From Metaphire vulgaris (lineage: Eukaryota; Annelida; Clitellata; Crassiclitellata; Megascolecidae): DNA of 64,000 nt. The stretch is taken from assembly GCA_018105865.1 (NCBI GenBank), contig CM030862.1:1022101-1086100 (forward strand), read 5' to 3'. Positions 12,123 through 24,108 of the stretch are shown here, piece after piece (the first letter of the stretch is position 1; every line of letters begins with the position of its first letter). Below the pieces are notes generated by a model that was not told the DNA's origin, did not search any database, and saw nothing but the letters and a program-made list of their open reading frames with translations. The position numbers were made by a program, and so were the translations under genes.

Positions 12123-12756
12123 CCCTCATCCGGATTTTGGGGTGTTTTCACACCCCAGCTGCAATTATTTTCCGTTTTCTCGAAGGTGTGCAGAGCTAGA
12201 ATTTTTAATTTTAGGAATTTGTTACCCACCCTATTTGCCAACAAACCACAGAAATTCGCATCTGTAGCCATACTGATTATGAACCATGATATTTTCCTGT
12301 TGGGGTGTGAAAACACTCCAGAATTTTATGTTTCGATTCATAGGCATAGCCTAGCTTCTTAATCTGACATCAGTTGAGCATAACTTATCTACTAACGCTA
12401 ATATTTCATTACTCTAGAATTATTTGGCATATATCTGTAGTAGCAAAACAAACATGACTGCCAAACTATAAGTGGATATTCATTGCAAAAAGTGTTACAC
12501 TATTTCATTGAAAACGACGGCGTCACTGAAGCAGGCGGTGGTAGTGATGTCAACGGTGGTGATGACACATATTGTTCATTCTGTATCACAACATTCTGTG
12601 GTAAAAATTCTCAAGACATGACTAGTTCAATTCCAGAAAAAAAAAAAATTAAATTTGTGACTAACAATGATTAATTGATCTCGGCAAAAGCGTTGGGGTC
12701 CATTCACACCATATAAAACGGGGAAAACGCCGAAAATTTGTATGTCCGGATGAGGG
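12123..12756. mobile_element. Non-autonomous piggyBac-like element
   Basis: 634 bp with ends CCCTCATCCGGA and TCCGGATGAGGG. The left flank is TTAA and the right flank TCAA, a one-base change from the expected piggyBac target. No transposase frame is present. Confidence 0.65.
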
Positions 12757-13087
12757 TCAAGTAGTCTGTTGCTATTCATCCTGGAAACATGGAAAACCAT
12801 TTTAACCTTCCTGTTCATATTGGTGCCTGTAGATGTTTCTGGAATCTGTAGCCTACGCCCTACGGTACTTCTCTCACTTCTTGTTCTGTCTCATCCGCTG
12901 AACGCAAAGCATCCTTACAGGACAGTTCATGAACTGCATTCCATATAATTATCTGTTTTAACAAACATTCTTCTTCTAATCGAGATGCTGCTATCGTCAA
13001 ATTCCACTTTGTTGACGACTCGTTTACACGATGCCAAGGTTACCTTTTCAGAAATCTCTTCGGCCAGCAAGTGATCGATGTTATAAC

Positions 13088-13278
13088 CAGTGGCGGCTCT
13101 AGAATATTTGGCAAGTGGGGGGGCCGTTGGGGAGGGGCAACTTCTAATCATGGGGGGCCAACCATTTGTTGTTTAATGTATGTAGCATTAAGTATAGGGT
13201 CCCAACTGGGGGCCACTGGGAGGGCCAGGCTCTCAATAGAGGGCACGGGCCCCTGCCCTCCCGGTGGAGCCGCCACTG
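13088..13278. mobile_element. hAT MITE, CAGTGGCGG family
   Basis: Ends CAGTGGCGGCT and AGCCGCCACTG. Perfect 8-bp duplication GTTATAAC at 13080-13087 and 13279-13286. The inner sequence is GC-rich and partly palindromic. Confidence 0.92.
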
Positions 13279-13821
13279 GTTATAACCAGCGTTAACATGG
13301 ACTCTGGCCAATGCGTCATTAAAAACGCAATATGCGCCGATTAAGTCGCCCCCGTTGAAAGGATAACCTGCAAAGTGTCGAACGGTCGAGGTGAACATCG
13401 TTATCAAAACTCACAGACCGCTTGTTCGAAAACTTTGCACTTTGATCATGAATGGCGGGCGGGGAAGAAGGGAGGAGTAGTTGATCTTTCATCGTACCAG
13501 AGTTACTGTTCTAGTTTCAGTATAACAAATAACAGCCTAAATAGGAACACGCAAGGTCGTTATGAATTAGGCATAAAGGTTGCTTTTTCATTGGTACGTC
13601 GACCTAGGTAACATCGTGAGAGTATCATGAGAGGCAGTTTCGTTCATTCTGTAAAGCCGTCTGCATTGACAATTGATTGCTATTAAAGTCAACGATTACT
13701 AACTAAATTTTTTGATAAGTCTACTCTGTGACGACATTCAATTAAAAAAAAATTCTGCAATAATAATTATTAATATTAGTTAATTAATTATTATATTAGT
13801 TATTAATTATTATTAATAGAT

Positions 13822-13885
13822 ATAAAAACATGCTTGAAAGTTCAGATGAGAATTATCTCATCTGAACTTTCCAGCATGTTTTTAT
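13822..13885. repeat. Near-perfect 29-bp hairpin
   Basis: Arms 13822-13850 and 13857-13885 pair with a single mismatch around a 6-base loop (AATTAT). It may be a tiny MITE or a foldback. It could also resemble a small-RNA precursor, but the near-complete pairing and AT-rich setting make a transposon origin more likely. Confidence 0.7.
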
Positions 13886-13950
13886 AACTGCCAGTCGTAA
13901 AAACGAATGGTTATAGCCTAGGATTTTCATATATAAAACTTGCAGTTCGT

Positions 13951-14237
13951 CAGTGGCGTAGCGAGGGTATAGCGAAACATACTGATGACGCCCCCTGCAA
14001 CTTCTGAAAATTTTTGACAAGCAAAAAAGGTGGTCGTCATTATTTTTCTTCGGTTCCTCTCAATCTGCGACAAAAAGTCGAGGCGAGGATAAAAAGGTCG
14101 TTACTTAGTTATTTCACTACGATTCGAGTAATGTTTACAATTTTCTGTTTGCCTCTTTTTTCGTTACACTAACCCAAACCCGATTTTGCCCCCCCCCCAT
14201 CTCGGCGCCGGGGGGCTGCCCCTTAGCTACGCCTCTG
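13951..14237. mobile_element. hAT MITE, CAGTGGCGTAG family, divergent copy
   Basis: Ends CAGTGGCGTAGCGAGGG and TTAGCTACGCCTCTG. Flanking 8-mers are CAGTTCGT and CAGTGCGT (7 of 8). Confidence 0.7.
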
Positions 14238-14361
14238 CAGTGCGTTCACTTTTAAGTGTTTGGTTTGGGTCCGTGGAAAATGTTCTGTATTGAGATGCCT
14301 AGTCAAGTCTTAAGTCTTTAACTTTGGTCATTATTTAATATAAAATAAGCCAAATGACATA

Positions 14362-14640
14362 CAAAAGCTGGAAGCATTCGAGATGTGGCTATGGAGGAGA
14401 ATGGAAAATATCAAGTGGACGGACAAGAAAACAAACGATGAAGTACTACAGATGGTGGACGAACAAAGATCGTTAATCAGCACCATCAAAAAAGACAGGG
14501 GAACTGGATTGGACACGTACTAAGAGGAGAATCATTACTCAGAACAGTAATTGAGGGAAGAATATCAGGAAGAAAGGCAAAAGGAAGACCAAGGAAGATG
14601 CTACTGGACTGGATGATGAAAACAGATTAACAGTGTCACA
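14362..14640 (+). pseudogene. LINE reverse-transcriptase C-terminal fragment
   Basis: The plus strand reads KLEAFEMWLWRRMENIKW, then KTNDEVLQMV, and after a frameshift GNWIGHVLRGESLLRTVI and GRPRKMLLDWM. This is the conserved region after the polymerase domain of RTE/Jockey-type LINEs, where a hybridising GHVLR motif precedes a Lys/Arg-rich end. The fragment is short and frameshifted, so it is dead. Related pieces lie at 35700-35935 and 52020-52130. Confidence 0.75.
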
Positions 14641-15334
14641 AGACTTAGTGCAGAAATCAAAGAAGAAGCAAAATGCAGAAAGGAATGGAAACAATGGAGC
14701 CCTGAGCCTGTACCAGGACAGAGAACATGATAATGATGAGGCCTAATGCATATCTCTGCTATCTCTGCGGAATCCTTTCTTAGGAACTTAAAAACACACT
14801 TATTTAATATCGGATTTTATTGATAGAATTATGTTAAAGCGCTTTTGTCGTAGGTCTTAGCCTTGTTTACTGCGCTGGAGAAATTGTCTAGAAATAATAA
14901 TAATAATAATATCTAACCTACATGGCATAGAAAAGACCAATCTGTCTTAAATGCTGTAATGTATTAAAACAGCCGAAATATGCAGCAATTACGCTTTAAA
15001 TGACTGAATTGAAAGACGAATTTAAAAACAAGTTAAAAATAAATTAATATTTATAGACCTAGTGCAGGAATTCTACAAATGTATGCAGCCATAGAGGTTC
15101 TTTCCAAAAAACGCTAGAAGACGAAATATTCTAAGGGTTGATAATAAATAATAACTTGGCTATAGAAACAGTACCTAAATAAAAGAACATAATCAACTCT
15201 AACTGTTAAGTCTCTAACTAGATTAATCGACATGTTAGATTTTATTCCATCAATGTATTCTATTTGATATAACGCAATAAATTGCACATGCATTCATCTG
15301 CAGTTGCCTTCAAGTTTAGTATATAAAATAACTA

Positions 15335-15409
15335 CAGGGTGGCGCAAAAAACCAGACTAGTCACATTTAGGTTTGCATTTAATATAGTCCGGTTTTTTGC
15401 GCCACCCTC
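15335..15409. mobile_element. 75-bp TA-flanked palindromic MITE, CAGGGTGGCGC family
   Basis: It starts CAGGGTGGCGCAAAAA, ends with the complement and is flanked by TA. Copies at 44614-44690 and 60545-60617 have nearly the same length. The element is almost all inverted repeat, as in mariner-type minimal MITEs. Confidence 0.8.
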
Positions 15410-15790
15410 TATTTGGATAAACTAAGTTTATGCTTCAGCGGGAAGAAGTAGGCCTACGCATGTGATGTCAGCATCAAAACAATATTATCCTATAGTGATA
15501 ATTACCATCGACACTCATTTGGATGGAGAGCTCATCAGAGTAAAAGGAGTGTGGAAAAATCAGCACCAAATCAAAGCAGGCCAAGCGGACCCATTCACCT
15601 AAAAATGACGACTCTATTAAATTTCGTTACCACTTCTGGGAGGAGAAAAGGTTTCTTAATTCAAGTAATTTTCTGCTTTTTTGGAATTTGCAGTTCAAAG
15701 CAATGCTCGAAATGCCGAGAGCACTGGTGGAGTTAGCCTTCTACTGGCTGCAGATGACTATTCCCTAATGATCGAAAAATATTAGATTTT
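15410..15790. other. Gene-free stretch before transporter copy 2
   Basis: No exon or element recognised. It ends where similarity to the 3' flank of transporter copy 1 begins. Confidence 0.35.
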
Positions 15791-16165
15791 TAGGCGTCCG
15801 TTCCTCCACCGAAGATTTAGAAATTTTGGAAACGGGAGTAGTTTTTCGCCTTTTGGATATCCGTCGGCCTAAGTCGACGCCTGCGTTGACTTTAAGTGCG
15901 ACTACTACTAGCAGTGCGATAATTCGTGATTGCTGGCGGAAACCGCAACGACCGGAAGTTGCTTTGGTCGTTTCTGTGGCGATCGTTTCCGGTCTCTGCG
16001 ATCGGTTTCCTCTTCGAGTGCAACCTTTTCGGTCTTCTTCTTCTTCCTCTTTTGTCTTCTTTGGAGAACGAAGACAAGGATCATTATCCAACCGTCGACG
16101 AACCCAAGGCAACCGAGCAGGGCGAATGGCACGTTGTAATCGTGCGTTAACGTCATAAATCCAGC

Positions 16166-16166
16166 C

Positions 16167-16215
<49 letters not shown>

Positions 16216-16245
16216 CCAGTCAACCAATCAACCAGTCAGGGAGTC
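16166..16245. repeat. (AATC)n tetranucleotide repeat at a 3' splice site
   Basis: Counterpart of 5779-5845, directly upstream (in transcript sense) of the last exon of transporter copy 2. It is longer here, with AACCAGTC interruptions at the far end. Confidence 0.85.
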
Positions 16246-16521
16246 AATGCATAAATAAATCAATTAAGTACTATTAATCATGCATTTTGATAGTGACTTA
16301 AGGATGACAATCGTAGCCAGAAATCATGTAAATTATATGGCTCAATTTACACACACTTTAATATATCGTGTGTTCATTCTTCTTCCGTGGTTAATACAGT
16401 ATGTTACACACATAGGCATAGTTCTAAAGTGACTGCCTGAAGTGACATCCGCTCCTAAATATTTTATATTCTACATTCTCAGTTTCCCTGCCCTTTGCCT
16501 TGTTGTTTAACGAGCGGGCAA

Positions 16522-16885
16522 GGGGTCGTCCACAAATGACGTAACGCGCCTAGGGAACAGGGGGTCCGGACATTTGTTACGAAGTGTGACGAGGGGAGGG
16601 GGTTCCGTAAATGTGACTTAACGCAACAAAAAAATTTTAAGTGACCTTTTTTGCTTGTCAGGGTATTTGGAGAGGCAAAATACAAGGATGACCTTTTTGT
16701 GCTTGTCAGTATGTTTGGAGAGGGAAAAAATAGAAGGATGAATGGTCGTTTTTTGCCTGTCAAGACTTTTCGGAAGACGAAAGGGGGGTTGGCCCGTTGT
16801 TACATCATACTTTAGGAGGGGTCTGACTTTTTGTTACGCCGCGTTACGTAGGCCAAATCGCGTCACGTTATTTATGGACGACCCC
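16522..16885. mobile_element. Harbinger-like MITE, GGGGTCGTCC family
   Basis: Ends GGGGTCGTCCACAAATGACG and ATTTATGGACGACCCC. The design resembles the GGGGCTGTCC family, but the interior differs and no clean 3-bp duplication is seen. Confidence 0.65.
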
Positions 16886-17686
16886 TTAATTACTGCATAA
16901 TCGCTGTCCTAAATTCTCAATCATTCACGGAAGTCGTCTTTGATCAGTGGCATATTTTAGTAGTATAACAAGTCAATCATGCAGAAAACTTATATTCATT
17001 GTTTTTGCGAAATCTTTAGTTTTATCGGTGATCAAGTTAAATGTTTAATATGTAGGCATAGGCTACTACGTGAAAGAAAACACCGAAACGTAATAGCAGC
17101 TACATATGGAGTCTTCAATTCAGAATCAAAAAGTGCGTAACAATCTTGATAATTTAGAAGCTTTGCTGAAATAATGGCGTTTGCAAGTATGGGCCTAGAA
17201 GGCACTTGCAAGAAAGTTTATCAGCTCAACAGTCAAACTTGTATGAAAATCTGACGACTGCAAATACAGTAGTCTAGGATCTACTTGTAACTATGGACTC
17301 TGAGCACTTATACAATGTAGGAACATAGCGAGATAAAGATAACAGCCTTAATGGACTTGTAATGTCTCTACACGCAGGCTTAATAATAATTCTGCATGAA
17401 GCTCTCGAAAGCCTTGTAAGTTATGGAAAGCTTCGCTGCTCTATAGAAATATGCTGTGCATAGACGAACCACGCTTCAAATCGACAACAGATTGGATTTT
17501 CTACTAATAATCGTCATAGATTTGTTAATCTTGTATGATTACTGTGACTAATGACTGAAAGTCCTTTGCGCAATGCAGTTTTAAGAATTTTGGGGACCAT
17601 AGGCAGTTTTAAAACTAGTGACTACCCTTTTTGCTTGTAAGACTTTTCGAGAAGAAAATCAAGCACCAAAAAGCAAGCGGCGATGA

Positions 17687-17843
17687 CAGGGCGTAGTGAC
17701 GGGGGTATATCCATATATATACCCCCACAAATCAGTCTACTTTAAAGTTTTTATGTGGTCTATATGTGGTTTGTGGTTTATAGTTAAGATTTATACTCCC
17801 CCGATATTTATACCCCCAAATCAAATTCCTGACTACGCCCCTG
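17687..17843. mobile_element. hAT MITE, CAGGGGCGTAG family
   Basis: Ends CAGGGCGTAGTGACGGG and GACTACGCCCCTG. Perfect 8-bp duplication GGCGATGA at 17679-17686 and 17844-17851. It lies just past the truncated exon duplicate. Confidence 0.9.
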
Positions 17844-17874
17844 GGCGATGACCTTTTTCGCCGCCTGCCGAGAC

Positions 17875-17985
17875 CAGTTAATCTGAAAAATCCAAAAATG
17901 AACGCTTGAACAGCGAGACACCGAGTCAGCAGCTCGACTCCCACAAGGTCAACGGCGATTACTACGTGAATAGTTCCAGTACACC
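17875..17985 (-). pseudogene. Duplicated, truncated exon 4 of transporter copy 2
   Basis: 111 bp nearly identical to exon 4 (18151-18276), including its TTTTAG acceptor and upstream intron. It stops five codons early, where new sequence offers a weak donor (G/GTCTCG). Both exon versions are multiples of three and phase 1, so either could join exon 5. A hAT element at 17687-17843 sits 30 bp downstream. It could be an alternative exon or simply a broken duplicate. Confidence 0.7.
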
Positions 17986-18029
17986 CTAAAACAAGAATAA
18001 ATCCAAGTTCCAGAACGAATCTGTATCGC

Positions 18030-18082
18030 GGGGCCCTAGGCACGTGGCTTACGTGCCTATGCCTTAAAACGGCCTTGCGTTT
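18030..18082. mobile_element. Terminal fragment of the GGGCCGTTTTAAGGCA element
   Basis: GTGCCTATGCCTTAAAACGG and the preceding CCTAGGCACG match, in reverse, the left end of the element at 25059-25637. Only this end is present. Confidence 0.55.
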
Positions 18083-18403
18083 ACGTTACCAGCATCCTTT
18101 GTCTACTGACGACATTTGAAAGTCACTGAAATTCTACGAAGATCACCTACCGATAAATGGAGCGGCAGTTAATCTGAAAAATCCAAAAATGAACGCTTGA
18201 ACAGCGAGGCACCGAGTCAGCAGCTCGACTCCCACCAGGTCAACGGCGATTACTACGTGAATAGTTCCAGTGCACCCTAAAATAAGTATAACTCCAAGTT
18301 CCAGAACGAATGCTGTTCACAGCAACGTACAGTAGGCCTACTGCTCAAGCCGCACTGAAATCAAAGCAAAACGATCTTAAGGCGGAGAAAACATTGGGCA
18401 ATG

Positions 18404-19029
18404 ACAAGAACACCAATACTGTATTTTTTCATTAATGATACTATTCTACGATTCATGTAAGAAGTCTACAGATATGAAAAAATTCAGAAGAGTGTTGAAA
18501 CGAATTTTATCCATTTTCTTGAACCCCGTCTTCATTTTCAAAAAATATTGCGATGTTGGAATATATTCTGCCTCAGTTTTTATCAGTCTTTCAAATGCCA
18601 CGAAAAATAGTGAGCTATGTCAAATGGCACTATAAAAATGAAAAATTATTAAATCTTTCAGAAAACAAATATATAATATGTTTGTGCTCTGTAAAACCTG
18701 TGATACAAGAAACCAGCTATCTTAAGACCCCTCTTATCTCTCGATCGACTTTGTAAGCATTTGACAGAGAATTGTTTTCTGGAAGACTTTGTATAGTGTC
18801 GTTTGACATAGCTCACTTTTTCGTGGCATTTGGAACGCTCTAATATAAAACTGAGGCAGAATATATTGACTGTCCTAATATGGTTTGGTGCAATGAAGAT
18901 GGGGACGCAAGAAAATGTGGATGAAATTCGTTTCAACACTCTTCTGAATTTTTCCATATCTATAGCCTTCCGTGCATCAATTGTAGAATAGTATCATTAA
19001 TGAAAAAAATACAGCATTGGTGTTCTTGG
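18404..19029. repeat. Long inverted repeat (about 250-bp arms)
   Basis: The left arm (18404-18659) and the right arm (18779-19029, inverted) share many segments, such as CAAGAACACCAAT, ATTCAGAAGAGTGTTGAAAC and the AAATGCCACGAAAAA region. The 18660-18778 middle belongs to the right copy only. Single copies of the same repeat occur at 51570-51860, 51900-51950 and 63880-64000. It lies in intron 3 of transporter copy 2, so its transcript could fold into a long hairpin. The family is unknown to me. Confidence 0.75.
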
Positions 19030-20390
19030 GAAAGGATTGATGATGTTTTAACACCGCAAAGTTCGTTTTGCACGTGTGTTCGAAATGCCGACGATAGAAC
19101 AGTATCACCGCCTGAAATCAATATTCGATCTGCCGCGGAGAGAAAATTGGTCAAAGATAAGATTCAAGAAGCCACAATACCAGAAACGATTCAGTAATTA
19201 ATAAGTCATCAGTTATGACACTCCCGAGAAACGTCATGAAAGCATATGAACCAGTGATCGATTTTCAAAAGGCTGCGGATGTTGGACCACACTCTCCCCA
19301 CATTTTTTTGTCTTTCGGTCGGGTTGGGAGCCGAACGGTTGCAAAAATCAAAATTTATCAGAATTTTCAATCACATTGGGAACAAGACCCGAACCTCTCC
19401 CGAGAAGTCAAATTATAGGCAAGCGACTTCAGTCGTGTGAATATTGAAAATGTTGGCAGGCATATTACCCAGCGTACATCCGAAGATGACCGCCGAAGCC
19501 ATTGTTCCAACTATGTTCGGAGACAAAAGAAGAACGATGACGGAAACGACGGAGACGAAGAGTCCGAAGGCGAACAGCAGACAACGGTTGATGCAGGAAA
19601 GGTTCCCGATGACGGACACCGCAATCCTCGACACGGTGTTCGAAATGCCGACGAGCGACGAAGCCCAGAACGCCTGATCTCCCGCGATCCCAATATGGAT
19701 GGCCCGACTGACGCAGTGCTGTATGTAACCGGTCACTATGACGATGTGCACACAGAGGACGAACGTGAACAGAGTGAAGAGTTTCTTCTTGCACAGAATG
19801 CTAAAATCGAAAGTTTTTCGAAGATATTCGGTGATGGACAGAGACGAATCTTTGACGGTGCGATTGGAATCCGTCGTTTTCTTGGTCCTGTCCGCCAGAT
19901 AACGAGGCGGCGTTACGAATAGCAGTGCAAATGCAATCCGGTGAGCGTAGATCGCGCTGAGGATGAGGTAAGCGCCCTGCCAGCTGTGATACTTGATGAG
20001 GAGAGTGGTCACTGCCGGACCCACGAATCCTCCGAGGCTGAACCCGACGACCGCTACCCCATTAACCAGTCCTCTGTTGCGTTGAAAACGCTGCTGTACG
20101 ATTATGCTCGACGTAAGGCCGCAAATAGACGCTCCAAAACCTATAGACCACAAGTCAGTATACTTAGATCAATAATAGCGTATTGACTGAAGTAGACCTG
20201 CAGTGTGCGGAAAAAATGAAACCCACAGATGTTGCAAGTTCAGTTCGCAGATCGTAACTGCTTCTGACACACTTTGAACCAACCGGATCCCGTATAGACG
20301 AATCGAAATGTCCCGGAATCCCAATAAAAATCAAGAGTGGACCCTATATTCTTGAATGGCGTCTTCTTTAGAGTTACTATTTATGGTTAA

Positions 20391-20462
20391 CCCCTTAACT
20401 GGGGATCCCGGATATATCCGTCCATTTTACATTGAGTTACAGTTAAATAAACGGTTAAGGGG
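20391..20462. mobile_element. 72-bp piggyBac-type mini-MITE
   Basis: Inverted copy of 3659-3730, between TTAA at 20387-20390 and 20463-20466. It lies in intron 2 of transporter copy 2. Confidence 0.8.
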
Positions 20463-21198
20463 TTAAACAATACTTATTTAATTCGTCTGTCTACTCGTCA
20501 ACCCATGTTGCCAAAGGTTCTCTTACTTCATTTTCTACAACTGATCAGTCATGTTTGATTTTTTAACACTTAGGCTAGGCCTATCGTTATTGAAATGTCT
20601 CTCCAACAAAATGAACAAAACCAAACACTCGTATATAAAGAACAAATAAAATTATAGTTTAGATTTTCGTGTGAAATGTCATACCTGCAATGATTCCGTA
20701 GGTGAGATAGACGAAAGTGAGGTTCGAAGCCTGTGAAGTCAATGCAATTCCTACACAGAATATCAACGACCCGATGACTCCAGGTCGGCGACACCCGTAG
20801 ATCTCTATTGGACGGCTACTGAAGATTGCTGAAATCCAAATTCTGACCAAAATTAGCCTTAGCAACCTGTTAAACATAGTACTTATTGGGCCCTACCATG
20901 TTCTTTTTATACCAAAATCTAATACTGATATCATTTGCTTCTGTAACATCCTTGCATCAGGCATGCCTAGTAGTATGGAAATGTTGGCATTACTACAGGC
21001 CTACAGTAAATGCCGCGTAAGATCATAGCAGTTGACTTTTGGCACAAATTCCCTTTTATCTTTATCCTGTCTTTAATTCAATTCAATATGTCCAGAGATT
21101 GATGGTATTTGTCCGTTTGCATATGTAAAATTTTCGAGGTCGGCATACGACAGAATATTCGTTTAAAATTTCATGAGGTGAAGTTTTTCAGGGCGAAT

Positions 21199-21254
21199 TG
21201 ATATATATATATATATATATAATATTATATATATATATATATATTATATATATA

Positions 21255-21292
<38 letters not shown>
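21199..21292. repeat. (TA)n microsatellite
   Basis: Interrupted TA run in intron 1 of transporter copy 2. A second (TA)n lies at 21524-21575. Confidence 0.95.
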
Positions 21293-21294
<2 letters not shown>

Positions 21295-21516
21295 TCGCGG
21301 AAGACCGCTTCTTCGGATTTCACCGGCGGATGCTACCGTACGGAGAATTCCTACTTTCAACTTGCAGATTCTCAACACCTACTTCCGTTTACTCGTTGAC
21401 GCGTCAGTGTTTGCTGAACTATTTCTAGGAAGGACCGCTTTACAAGGACTCAACACTGGAGTTATTTACGGCGGCAAAGTTCATTTTACCATCCAAGTGG
21501 ATCTTTTAACATACAT

Positions 21517-21569
<53 letters not shown>

Positions 21570-22742
21570 TATATAATCATGAATACAACTCTTCATTCTA
21601 TAGTCTTACCAATTGTGTAACTATCCGTGCGAAACCAATCAGTGTTCTCTCAACTCAGCATTATCTAATCTTGTCTAAGTGGTTTTCATGCAGGCCTGTG
21701 CCTCAAAACACCATCAAATCTTATTAGGCCTACACTGAATAAAAAGTAATTACAAAGAATGGCTGTGACGAATGTTTCGATCGAGAGACACCATCCCACT
21801 TGGGCAGAAGTGGCCTGGAAGTATTCCATCAGACAAGGATAGAAGACGCTGAAACTGGTGAAATCCATCCCGAAAGTTAAATTGGATCCGAAGGCACACA
21901 GCAGCACCATCCAATCGAAAGCACTTTCCTTCTCTCGAGTCACCGAATCGCCAGAATCTTTGTGCGAATTCCCTATTGCATCAGCACCTTCGTTGGCCTC
22001 TTCGGGTGTCTCCGAGCCATCGTTGGTTTCCGGATTTTCTGAGATTCGAATTCTTCAAGTCATTTGTTTCTTGTATTGGCGGAACTGACGTTATATTTGT
22101 TGTTATTCCGTTCCATTCGTTATCAATGTCGACGTCTCGTAGCGTCGGCATTTTCTCGTCCTGCGTATCGACGTCGGTAGGCGTTGCTAGTTCAATATCG
22201 GCATCTGAAGGCGCGAGTCTCATTGCAACGCTGTCGATATCACGATGAATGGCGCCAATAAATTGTTCTAATGTACGTACCTTCTATCCGTGATATCATC
22301 ATCAAGGATTCGTGCTGCGGGAAATTTAGTGCTAGACAGCAAAACGTAAAAACGACAACGCAGACGTTTTAGTTTTAAAAACTTTGTATTATTTATATCA
22401 CACTGTCAATCGGAACCAAGGCTTACTCTTAACTCATAAGTAGTTTATTCTAGATTTCGTCAATCTTTGTCGACAGGCTTTGAAACAGTGGCTTAATTAA
22501 GCAGCTATAAAGACATTCAGTCATAAAGAAAGATAACAGACGCACGATATGATATTTTACCGAAGCAACCGAAACTATTTGTCACTGCATATTGCACTCA
22601 TCGGGCCTAAGTTGCAGGTAACTAACTTCTGATTTCGAAAGAATACCTGAGATTCTGCGGAGGTAATGAAATTCGTCCTAAGCAAGTCCATTTCTATCTT
22701 AGCCTATATATCCACACGTTAATGCAGTGGATACCAGGCGAG

Positions 22743-22770
22743 TTTTATGTATGTATGTATGTATGTATAC

Positions 22771-22816
<46 letters not shown>
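22743..22816. repeat. (TGTA)n and (TA)n microsatellite
   Basis: A short TGTA tract is followed by about 22 TA units. The surrounding 22260-22740 stretch has no coding signal except a little 5' flank shared with transporter copy 1. Confidence 0.9.
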
Positions 22817-22818
<2 letters not shown>

Positions 22819-22990
22819 TGGGCATAGAGGATCCTGTGCAAGCCTACATTGCCACTTGATGCACTTGGAAATTGCGCGAATAACTAAAACGAAGGCAGAC
22901 TTTTGCTGAGTCAATAGTAGTTGTCGTTATTCGACGGACCTAAGCCACTGTTCACGTTGTCTTCGTCCGTTTGATAAACCTTGCCAGGGT

Positions 22991-22993
<3 letters not shown>

Positions 22994-23057
<64 letters not shown>
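22994..23057. repeat. (AG)n microsatellite
   Basis: About 32 uninterrupted AG units. Confidence 0.95.
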
Positions 23058-23059
<2 letters not shown>

Positions 23060-23935
23060 TGTGCCCATCTCTTTGCGCTTAGACCGATAACGAGCAAACA
23101 GATCGCTGGCCAGGGAGCTCACTGGTTGAGATCAATCAGTGTCTTATAGGCCTAGGCCTACTGTAGATACTGTATATGACGACGTGACATTGTTGCATGA
23201 TGTGGCAATATGTTTCATTGCTATCATTGCAAACAGAGATTTTCCTACATCCCCCCAGCGGGGGTGGGGGTTACCCCCCGGTTTGTGACAGACACCCCTA
23301 CCCCTACACCTCTTCCCAGCAGGATGGTGCTGGCTATCACCAAAACAGACTGACGTTAAGACTACTCGTTTGAAATTCTAAAGAGGAAAATTAACCTCTG
23401 GAAATTGAAACTTGAGCCACTATAGGCTAACTGACCCCACAAAAGTTAGAATGGACCGTATGAAAACGGAAGAGATGACAACGAAAATCATATTTCTTAC
23501 TTGTATTTTCCTTTTTCCGAGGGCCAAGCATCGAACCCCCGCCACTTCCCACGCCCACTTCTATTCCCCTGGGTGACTGGGTCCAAGGAGTCTAGATGAA
23601 ACACTGGACATTGACACCCCCTGCAATTATGGGACACCGCCCCGAACGAAAATTTCTGGGAAATAGCTTGATTGCAAATTAGGTCTGTAGTTAGGCCTAC
23701 TGGTAAAACTGCAGCAATAGCAATGCTCTGGTTATTTTGTTGCTGCTCGAGCTGAGCAAACAAATATTTTAATTAAGCTTTTTGAAACGGTGTAAAGAAA
23801 AGTCCATGATTTTTGCGCGTGAAGAATCTTACACCACCTTTTAATCTGTAACTTTGTTGTATGGAGATCATCAACGTATCTATAGAGTCACCATTTCTGC
23901 ATGTTCTTCAATAAGCTTCCTGTCAATCACGGTAG
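23060..23935. other. Gene-free spacer
   Basis: No exon or complete element is supported. A GC-rich patch at 23250-23320 (CCCCCAGCGGGGG and CCCCTACCCC) looks like a worn hAT fragment. Confidence 0.4.
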
Positions 23936-23937
23936 AC

Positions 23938-24108
23938 CAGGGTTATTTCTAGGATTATCAGACTATCAGTTTTGGGGGTGTCGGTATATTTTAGGGGTCC
24001 CTGCCGAAAAAATCTGACAGACAAAAAAGGTCATCCCAGGCTCAGATTGCGGGGTGTCGGTCTCAGATTGGAGTGTTGGGGGTGTCTAGGGGTGTAAAAA
24101 TATCCACG
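23938..24108. mobile_element. hAT MITE, CAGGGTTATTTCTAGG family
   Basis: Starts CAGGGTTATTTCTAGGATT and ends TGTAAAAATATCCACG. Perfect 8-bp duplication CGGTAGAC at 23930-23937 and 24109-24116. Confidence 0.9.

Larger units (their letters stand above)
15908..22223 (-). pseudogene. SLC16-like transporter, copy 2 (two frameshifts)
   Basis: This is a tandem duplicate of the 5522-10827 gene. Exons correspond one to one: 22223-21754, 20828-20685, 20140-19469, 18276-18151 and 16165-15908. Splice sites are intact, exons 2, 3 and 4 have the same lengths as in copy 1, and exon 3 is fully open. Exon 1 has one extra A at 22049-22050, after 57 codons. Exon 5 has one extra A at 16149-16150, which turns the final helix into an Arg-rich tail ending near 15765. 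An extra, shortened exon 4 lies at 17875-17985. With two shifts it reads as a pseudogene. Conserved splice sites and blocks of near identity leave room for assembly error or a functional duplicate. Confidence 0.85.

Noticed and set aside
13375..13611. 78-codon plus-strand frame next to a MITE
   Set aside because: No similarity or gene context, and a length expected by chance.
16479..16763. 94-codon minus-strand frame
   Set aside because: It lies wholly inside a GGGGTCGTCC MITE and has no family resemblance.
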